Positions 56,801-64,000 of a DNA stretch of 64,000 nucleotides are shown here, in pieces. Position 1 is the stretch's first letter; the number at the start of each line of letters is the position of its first letter. Below the pieces are notes generated by a model. It was given only the letters and a program-made list of their open reading frames with translations, made no database searches and was not told the DNA's origin. The stretch lies in contig NC_019873.2 of assembly GCF_002234675.1 (NCBI RefSeq), positions 12,970,235 to 13,034,234 on the forward strand. Reading direction: 5' to 3'. This stretch comes from Oryzias latipes. Taxonomy: Eukaryota > Chordata > Actinopteri > Beloniformes > Adrianichthyidae. The position numbers were made by a program, and so were the translations under genes.

Positions 56801-59800
56801 ATTAAGACCTTAAAGTTGTAAAATTATGAGAAAAAGATCATAACTGTTAAATTACGAGAATAAAGTCCTAAATTTACAAGAAAAAGTCATAAATTAATGA
56901 GAAAAAAAACAACAAAGTTGTCCGTTTATCTGAGCCTTGCTTGAAGATGAAATATGTGGAGCATTTTGAGAAGCTTTATTTCAGGATAAGTTTAAAAAAC
57001 AAAGAAATTCTAAACCTTTTGGCAACTCAATATGAAATTACTGTCAGTGTAGCCAGCTTTCCGGGATTCGGTGTCGGTAAAGCGGAGTTTCATATGTAAA
57101 ATAAGGAGCTCAGAGACACGTTTGGGTGTAGAGGACCGCCACCTTATTCTGCCCTCATCATTCACATACCCAGAAGTCCATTTGTCACCTATCTAAATGT
57201 CATGCAAACAAGGAACACAAATGGGGAATGAAAACATTCTTACACATGTCCCTTCCTCCAAAGGAAATGTCTCGTTTCAACATAAAACAACAAAGGTGAA
57301 TGAAAATACTCTGTTATATTAGCACAAGAATTTTGAAAATGCAGAAAATAGGGCCTCTTCAGACGGAAGCGGCACACAGACTTGGAGGAGATCTTGCCTT
57401 TGGTGGAGAAAGAAAGGATTGAAGTGAACAGCTGCAGGGATACCGATGGCTGCAGAGATCCTGCAAGCCAACAATCAATAAATAAAACATTAATAAACCG
57501 TTAATCAAACAAATGAGCTTTCAAACATTTGTAACATTATCAATATACCTGTTCATCTAAGTTTAGTCGGTCTGCTTTGCTGCTGCGCGGCGTTCACTTG
57601 CTGTACTGTATGGTCACTTCCACTTTTATCTCGTAAATGTACGAGAAAAAGTCTCAAATTTACGACTTTAAATCTCGTAATATTACCAACTTTTTTTTTT
57701 TTTGTGGCCCTAAAACTCCGTCGTAGCCCAGCAATGAAACACCCAGCCCCCAAGTCCAACAGCTCCGGCTCCTCAATAGATGAGTTGTTTATTTGAGAAT
57801 ATCTTTTAATTATTAAACTTGAGGAAAACGTACGGTAACAATTCTCCACTGGGATGTGGAGGCTGACTCGCAGACTGTCCAAGCCTGCGATTCTGCCTCC
57901 AAATCAGGCACAACAGAGCCTCAAACAGCTTTGCCTGCGTTAATCTAAAGAGAGGGGCTTCGAGACAAAAGCAAAAGCAGAATCACCACACCACTAATAG
58001 GCTCCTGCAGGTGTGGCTGTGCCCTCCCAATGCCCCGCCCCCTTTTCAATCTAGAGGTGGAGGATATAAGGCTAGCATGGTGACATCCAGAAGTGGTTTT
58101 TGGCACAAACTGGCTGCTTTTACCAACTGTGCCACAGGAGTCCCTGTTCTAAAGCAGTCACTCACATCCTGCCTCGCCCCATTGAACGTCCATCATCCTG
58201 GACCTGTGATGTAAGACAATAAGATCCGCCCACCAGTACATTGATAGCCAAGGTGTACATCAGGGGTACTCAAAGTGCGGCCTGGGGGCCAATGGCGGCC
58301 TGCGGGAGGATTTTCTGTGGCCCTGTATAAAAGAGAGCCAGCGCTGGTTCCTTTTGAGGAAAAACGTTGTGTTGCACGGAGAATAGTCGCTTTCAAGCTA
58401 AGCGGACAAATGCTTACTTTGCCGTACCTCAAGGACTTGATAAAGTTACAGTATGTTCCTTATTTGCAAGCAGGTAAATTTAATGCTCAAAGAAATCAAA
58501 ATAAATCGTCACTATGTTACAAATCATAAAAACTATGACAAATCCGGCAGAGGAGCGCAACAATAAGGTCCAACACTACAACGAGGCCAATGCTGCACAA
58601 CAGTCGTTTACAAAAATGGGTAAATCCAGTGAAGCTAGCAACATTGTGGCTTTGGAAATGACCCGGCATAGCAAGCCCTTAAGTGACGGTGAGCCTGTTA
58701 AAGAATGTATGTTGAAAAAAAGCTGACATTGTCTGTCCAGAGCAAATGAGTCTGTCAAATAATACAATTACTAGTTGAGTAGAAGATCTGGGTAGAAACC
58801 TCCAACCGCAACTGGGAAAACATCTGGAGGGCCTGGTTAATTGTACAAATGACACTTAATCATTAAAGTTACAAAAACAACTTTTTCTTTTTATCCAATT
58901 ATCTAATTTGGCCCTCCGCTACAAAAACTTTGAGAATCCCTAATGTCCAGGCCTTTAGGATCCCTGGTGTCCAGATTTTTCCAGACCTGTCATGGAACAC
59001 ACTCAAAACACACACTCAGCTGCTGAGGACCTTCTGTCAGTCTACAGGTGAGAGCCTGCTGCCTTATGCTGTCAGGCTGACAGGCTGCAGGGAGGGGATA
59101 CAACAGAAGATGTTCTGCAGTTTTCTGCCCTCAGCATGCCTTCTGATTTTTGATTGAAGCTGTTGCCGTCTGACGGGAGATGTAGGTTCATCAAGTCCAA
59201 ATACTCAGTCTTAGTCAGCTTCTCCCCCAACGCTGTGTCAGTGTTTAAACTGAACTCTCAGATGCCAATTTGAGCCCCTTTTTCATGTGGAGAAGTGCTT
59301 TATTAATGCTTCATCTACAACGTGTTTCAGCCTCACTTCATCTACTCTGTTTCCCTGTGTGCTGTTTTAGCGTTAAATTTGATTTCTGCTTGGGTAAATT
59401 AGAGAGCAGTTCTGTGAAGGTTTATTTCACATACTTTATATCTGAAAGAACATGTTAACTAACTACACTGAAGTACACTAATGTTTGTACTTTGCCCTCT
59501 TATATTCCTTTCAAAATGTACTTTTTACAATAATTTAAACTTGTACAAAATATCACAAGCCTGCAATTTTACAGAAAATTAAAAAACAGAGAAAATCTAT
59601 TCAAACATCTGACTGTTTACTATTACAACATAAAACTTGGCTCGTTTTGGCTCTAGTCTTGGACATAGGGCACCACTCGCAGCCCTACTGCTACTTTTAT
59701 GTTTTTATATATATTTTTTGGAATTATTAGAATTTTGTTTTTGCTGAAATGTTTTATGGAAATGAAGCTGTCCTGCCTTTTTGACAGAACTATGAATTAT

Positions 59801-61352
59801 TTATTTTTTTCTTATAAACTAGGCGTCACACTGATGCTTTAATTACAGCACTGTAGATACCACAATGGTTGGACTTCTAAGACTAGATATGAAGTCAATT
59901 GTGACTATGTATGCATGGTAATACATGTGTCCTTGCAGCACGTAGCAGTTCTGACTGCCTTCAGCTACGTTCACACCTTCCTCGGCAATCTGTGTTTAAG
60001 TGGCCACTTCCATTAAAACGTCTACGTAAACGCATGCAAATGCATGTTTTCGGCTTTGGCACTCAAAACCGCACAGATTTCTAAGACAGCTTTTGGGCTC
60101 TACATTCAGAATGCACGGCTATCGAACGTGTGTTGCAAGTTAAACCAGGTTGAAGTTTAACCAATCTTGGACTTTTCGTAGTGACGTATGGATGGTGTCC
60201 TTTTTAAATCGCACAAGTGTCAACTGTTTGAAAATTGATCATGGAGGAGAAATAAATAATTGCAGTTTTTGTTCGCCCGGAATTACGTGAGACCAAGTAT
60301 TTCAAACATCGGAATAGACCTGTGAGAAAAAACAACTGAGCAAGATTCATGAGATTTGCACCACTCTGTCATTTTGACTGGGTGGCGGACATGTGCTAAT
60401 AAACAATAGAAAAAGAAAAGGAAGAAGAAGCCCCTTCCTGCTTGTCCGCTGTGAACATCATGGTCTATAGATGGGTTCAAGAACGCAAGAATGCTCATTT
60501 AGTGTGCCTGGGTCACGGCCTTGGTACATTGTGTAACAAGGGCAACTACCAACCATTGTCATCTATTATACCGGCATTGTAGTCAAACTACATTTACACA
60601 AGACCTCTCAGCGTTGTGCACTGTGACCTGACTTCAGAGACCTGACTGTTTTTGGCCCAAAAGCCACTTTTGGTGACTCTGGTGCACTTGTGGAACAATG
60701 TGGCTCCTTCTGCAGGGAATGAGCCCCTAGAGTCTAGGGCCTAGACTCTAGGCCCTAGACTCTTCAGATAAAGGTCCAGCTTTCAAGTGCTTGGAGAGTT
60801 GCTCAACTAACATCTTCACCTCAAAAAAGGTGGGAATTCAAGGTGTGAAAATCAGTGTTGCCAAACATCCAGTTTGGTCTTCTTCAGCTTGTTGATTGTG
60901 AATGGGTCAAAAATCCAATAAGAAGACAACTCAACTTGCAAAATTAAACAAGAGTTTACTTCCTTTTTGCATCACAACACTGATTTCAATCTCACAATTC
61001 ATTCACAGATCTTCATCAGAACAGAGCGCTCACTCCCCCAAACCCCCTCAAAAAAGTGTTGCCGTGGACAAAGTTGTTATCTTGTGAGATGTTCGATTAA
61101 AAACAGCAGTTGTGTGATTCTGTGTGTTTGTGCGTGTTTGTGTGTCAGACAGCAGACATGGCGGGGCTCAAGTATCTGAGTACGGCTCTGGAGACGATGG
61201 CAGACCCTGAAAACCCGGAGTGCGAGAGTGAAGGCTGGCTGCTGGAGAAGGGCGTGAAAGAGACTTTAGGTGACATGATCGGCAAACTCAAAACCCTGGG
61301 GAGGGCCAACCAGGTGGAGGAGGGAGGAGACGCACCCGAGGCCACCACCTGA
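44872..61352 (+). CDS. prph2: Peripherin-2 (RDS), photoreceptor disc-rim tetraspanin
   Basis: Peripherin-2 forms disulphide-linked oligomers with ROM1 that bend outer-segment disc rims. Three exons, 44872-45452 (581 bp), 52498-52744 (247 bp) and 61149-61352 (204 bp), give 343 residues (human 346, with the same first two exon lengths). Four membrane segments are visible, including [20 protein letters not shown] and [20 protein letters not shown]. The large D2 loop keeps seven cysteines: Cys150 (GRCYMKRT, the intermolecular bridge in human), the CCG pair at 165-166, [11 protein letters not shown] and RGC. NNTAH keeps the glycosylation site. The C-tail contains [18 protein letters not shown] and ends APEATT. 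PRPH2 rather than ROM1 is supported by identity and by the adjacent ubr2. Whether it is the a or b fish paralogue cannot be told here. Confidence 0.93.
45560..45640 (-). repeat. Possible tRNA-derived SINE remnant
   Basis: On the minus strand GAGAGTTCGAATCCCTGCC is a good pol III B-box/T-arm-like sequence. The rest of a tRNA cloverleaf cannot be built from the flanks, so this is more likely a SINE piece than a tRNA gene. Confidence 0.35.
45704..46157. mobile_element. MITE family A, copy A4 (complete)
   Basis: Left end TTAAAGACCCACTCCAATG and right end ATTGGAGTGGGACTTTAAA are inverted repeats. About 450 bp, no transposase. Interior shares TTGTGAGGGGCTGTAAGCTA (inverse) and a GATGAATCAGGAGCAGA-like segment with copies A1-A3. 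Tip-to-tip intact, so it is probably the youngest copy in the window. Confidence 0.75.
47830..48510. repeat. Degenerate short-period repeat in prph2 intron 1
   Basis: About 680 bp made of drifting units close to GCTGTAAACGTCCAAACTTT, spaced about 20-25 bp (e.g. TGCTGTAAACTTCTGAACTT, TGCTGTAAATGTCCGAATTT, TTGCTGTAAACGTCAATTTT). It behaves like an old minisatellite. No open reading frame of note crosses it. Confidence 0.75.
48770..50643 (+). mobile_element. L2-like LINE (reverse transcriptase and 3' end)
   Basis: Broken + strand frames (48845-49525, 49571-49774, 49897-50538) carry reverse transcriptase motifs: [59 protein letters not shown] (near 49577), FADDTQLY (near 49669) and the C-terminal [20 protein letters not shown]. 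The 3' end is an (ATT)n run at 50623-50643, as usual for L2. Frameshifts separate the frames, so it is inactive; the 5' part and endonuclease are missing. Confidence 0.88.
50825..51387. mobile_element. MITE family C, copy C3
   Basis: Left end CATTGGCTGTATGTGAGAAC and right end GTTCTCATACACAGTTAATG are inverted repeats. The interior holds TGGTCTGAGTCAACATTTCT, CAATCAGGAGTGAGCTTGTT and CTGTCAATCAAAAGCTTCGA, mirrored in copy C1 (10762-11286). Confidence 0.75.
52978..53591. mobile_element. MITE family B, copy B3 (complete)
   Basis: Left end TTAAGGGCATCTATCATGC mirrors right end GCATGGTATGGGCCCTTTAA; both tips sit on TTAA. About 614 bp. Shares blocks with B1 and B2. No transposase. Confidence 0.75.
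55450..55468 (+). repeat. Poly(G) tract in prph2 intron 2
   Basis: Nineteen G on the + strand between CTCT and CAGAG. Confidence 0.9.
56754..57725. mobile_element. Non-autonomous DNA element with GCCCAG target duplication
   Basis: Left end TACGACAGAGTTTTATGGCC and right end GGCCCTAAAACTCCGTCGTA are inverted repeats. GCCCAG occurs directly outside both (56748-56753 and 57726-57731). The subterminal zones are built from TAAATTTACGAGAAAAAGTC-like units on both sides in opposite orientation. Length 972 bp, no transposase seen. Known from fish genomes in outline; superfamily not determined. Confidence 0.75.
58261..58942. mobile_element. hAT-like non-autonomous element
   Basis: Left end CAGGGGTACTCAAAGTGCGG and right end ACTTTGAGAATCCCTA are imperfect inverted repeats, of the familiar CAGGGGTSCTCAAA type. 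The two short open frames inside (58275-58529 and 58514-58726) could be rests of a coding element; no clear transposase motif is visible. Confidence 0.55.
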
Positions 61353-64000
61353 TCCTCCAACCACCACAGCAGACTGAACGTCACACGTCTCTATTTGTGA
61401 TGAGATGTTCACACTCACACACATTTTTTCATTCTGTAAATACGTTAAACAGATGTTAAACAGACTTTGTTTTTTTTAACAGCATGAACAGAAATAACTT
61501 TCACACCCTTACACCACAGACCTTTCAAACAATACTGCTCACCAGGGCTGACATTAGTTCGTCTGAGTCAGTCCTCAGAGAGGCACCGTCACTCTCAAAT
61601 CACTCACAGGACTGGTTGGCATGGAAACAAAACAACTAAACCAAATTTAGGTGGTTAAAGTACAGATTACTTTAAAAAAAAGGAAAGCACAAACTAAAAG
61701 AGGTGTACAAACTAAGGCACATGCACTTCTATATACACACATTAGAAACCACATACAGATGTTGACACTGGGGCAGAATCACCTCAAGACACTATTTACT
61801 ACAGGGACGAGTAAAAGTTGTTGACAGTACAACAAAAGTGAATCTCATTAGCACTGTTGCTAACATACAGAGAAGAAAGGGGGCTTTGCTTTTCACAGCG
61901 GAGGCGATCCTTCAGAAGACAACTGTCACTCTAAATGGTGTTCTGGATTTAAAGAACGTATTAACGGAGGGAAAAAGTTAATTTTTTTTTATTGAGGTTA
62001 AGCTAAAAAGCCAGACTTCAAACTTTCCATCCATCTGTTTTCCAAACCCCGTTGTGTTCCTGGGGTCAGAAGGATGTTGAGGCCTACCCAGCAACTGAAG
62101 GTGGGGACAGTTTACCCCTCTATCACAGGAAAGACTTAAACATATACCATTGATACATTTGTATTGTTTCTATTTCGTTTATTTCTAAAATGTCAGTGAC
62201 AAAGTTCTTACAAGCTCTAGACAAAGAATGGGTTGCCTAAAAACCAAAGAAATACCTAAATGAGGCCAATTGTGAAATACTTGCAGTACACTTAATCTTT
62301 AATAATTTGAGATTATAATAGTCCAATGCAGTCCAGGTTATTCCAATGAGGCCAAATGATTATAAACGAATTTTAATAATTGTCACAAACAGATTACAGG
62401 GATGAGTCTTGGGTGAAATCCCTATCCTGAGCATGAAATCCAGTGACTGTTGGAGGTAAATTCCCTCCAACAGAAAGAACCTTTGGCGATTGGCGAGATC
62501 CTTTTTAGTGTAAATGGTGCTTTTAGATCAACACAAAATCACCATCTATTCTGCTTAGCAGCCAAAAACCAAAGCTAACATACAGTAGATGCTACTGTAA
62601 TAGAAGAGTCAACAACCAAAGTTGTCATTAGTTGGAGGCCTAGTGGATACAACTGAGGCACGCTCCAAGCGAGTTAAAAAGACAGGTTCCACAAAAAGAA
62701 ACTAGCTCAGGAAGATACTGGTGTATCAGGTGTTTAATCAGGTACAAAGTGTAAGGTCTAAACTTGGAGTTGATCTAGTATGTAAAGCAGGTGTGTTATG
62801 GGTTTAAATTCAGGGGTAAAAAAAAAAGAAAAATGTGTTGAATGACTGAATGGTTTCTGTGACGGTGCTGTTTGTTCACATGTAAACAAAGGTTGGCAGG
62901 GTTTACTCAATTGCAGCCCTTAGCTGGACTGTTTCTCCACCTGAACATGCACATGCATACCCACATGCTCCCACTGATGTTGCAGAACCAATCAAAGACT
63001 CTGAGCCTGGCAGATGCCGGCAGGTGGCGGCCACACAGACCAGCCTGTCAGCTCAACAGGTTCTCAGATCTAGATCAACAGTGTAGCCATACAGTCAGAA
63101 TCCTTTGCAGCTGTTGTTTTTTTTCTTTTGTTGTGATGATTGTTGATTTGAACTTGTAGATGCTCTGCCGTGTTCAGAAACTATAAAAGAAATTTGTGAC
63201 ACCAAACCGTTTGAGTCCTCTTTTCTAAACCAAACGGTGCTGAGATTTCTTCCTCTAATAAGTAAAAGTTTGGATCAAAACAACCACAAAGAGAGCTGCA
63301 AGTGAGTGAAGCCCAATCCCACTGAGTTGAGGAAGACTTTGAAGGCTGTTGGAGAAGTATTGCAACAATGGGGTTCTTTTAGTAATGGATGCTCCATCAC
63401 ATTTTGAAAGCTTTTTAAATGATTTAATTGCCCAAACAATGTCTTCCACAAAATATCCAGCCTAAATACGCAAAGAAAATCATAAGTCAAAAGAACATCC
63501 TATATAAAAGAGCATAAAACTTGACCATTGTAGATGAAAAAAAAGATCCTCGCAGGTTCTGCACAAGTTTGTGTTGGTTTATTAAGAAACATTGACTTGC
63601 ATGCTTAGTGGTTACCATGATTTCTAAAAGTAGGTCAAGCTGTGCATGACTGGGCCTTCCTGTAAAACCTCACAAGATGCACTTGACCAGTCTCAGTGTT
63701 CATTGGATCCGGGAGGGTTACTTCAAAGGCTAAAACTTCCAGAAGAGCTGTAACTCATCTACTGACTCTAGTTTGTTCAAGCTGCAATGGTTTCATCATT
63801 TTCCTCACTCAGCTACAGTCATCCACGCAACGAGGATCTGGTTACCTGGAACGAGTTTCATTTTTTTCTGAAGGTTCAACCTTCATTTTATTTCCTTTCA
63901 AACTTTGTGCATATTTGGTCTTGTATTGTTGCCTAATGAGGTAACATATCTGTAGGATGCTGGTCCAGCATGACCACTAAAGGGCATGTGATTGACATCA
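61353..64000. other. 3' flank of prph2
   Basis: Contains the prph2 3' UTR (poly(A) signal not identified) and then A/T-rich sequence. At about 62029-62120 there is a minus-strand fragment of the common fish SINE-like body (inverse of GGATGGATGG). Small open frames (62872-63159, 63696-63944) show no domains. No gene is recognised. Confidence 0.6.

Larger units (their letters stand above)
52745..61148. other. prph2 intron 2 (8.4 kb)
   Basis: Contains MITE copy B3 (52978-53591), a 10-bp hairpin (53688-53714), a less repetitive moderate-GC part (54480-55080), a poly(G) run (55450-55468), a 972-bp palindromic-ended element (56754-57725), a hAT-like element (58261-58942) and a clustered palindrome at about 60726-60765. 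No exon lies between 52744 and 61149 that continues peripherin. Confidence 0.7.

Noticed and set aside
58275..58726. Two small open frames as host genes
   Set aside because: They lie between the inverted ends of a hAT-like element and show no host domain.

Overview
The window is teleost fish genomic DNA. Genes are split into short coding exons by GT-AG introns, and the exon and intron structures match vertebrate families. The introns and spacers are full of fish-type repeats: Tc1-like, hAT-like, piggyBac-like and pogo-like DNA elements, L2-like LINEs, and tRNA-headed SINE-like repeats. No prokaryotic features, CRISPR arrays or complete tRNA/rRNA genes were seen. All four genes recognised lie on the + strand.

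Layout. (1) 805-2074: the last three coding exons of parkin (prkn), covering the end of RING1, IBR, REP and RING2; the 5' part of the gene lies outside the window. (2) 2075-7867: spacer holding a SINE-like repeat split by a LINE tail, and a decayed Tc1-like transposon (4836-7522) with a 5'-truncated non-LTR retrotransposon inserted in it. (3) 7868-17045: an 18-exon gene that I assembled by hand, about 795 residues. It has ankyrin repeats, six membrane segments, a pore loop and a C-terminal coiled coil. It is a TRP-superfamily channel that I cannot place in a named TRP subfamily. (4) 17046-19650: spacer with copies of one MITE family. (5) 19651-43757: a complete ubr2 gene (N-degron E3 ubiquitin ligase), 46 coding exons plus one tandem alternative exon, about 1740 residues, with its poly(A) signal at 44239. 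(6) 44872-61352: a complete three-exon peripherin-2 gene (prph2), 343 residues, with 7.0 kb and 8.4 kb introns full of repeats. (7) 61353-64000: 3' flank without a recognised gene.

The genes are not a functional unit. Parkin (mitochondrial quality control) and UBR2 (N-degron pathway) are both ubiquitin ligases. Peripherin-2 is a photoreceptor disc-rim protein, and the fourth gene is a putative cation channel. UBR2 and PRPH2 are also neighbours in mammals, so that linkage looks conserved.

Points most worth following up: the unplaced TRP-like channel; the 75-bp-spaced pair of 99-bp mutually exclusive exons in ubr2; the precise loss of one intron in prkn; unusual degenerate short-period repeats in ubr2 introns 1 and 29 and prph2 intron 1; a double (nested) inverted repeat in ubr2 intron 4; and several MITE families recurring within 50 kb.
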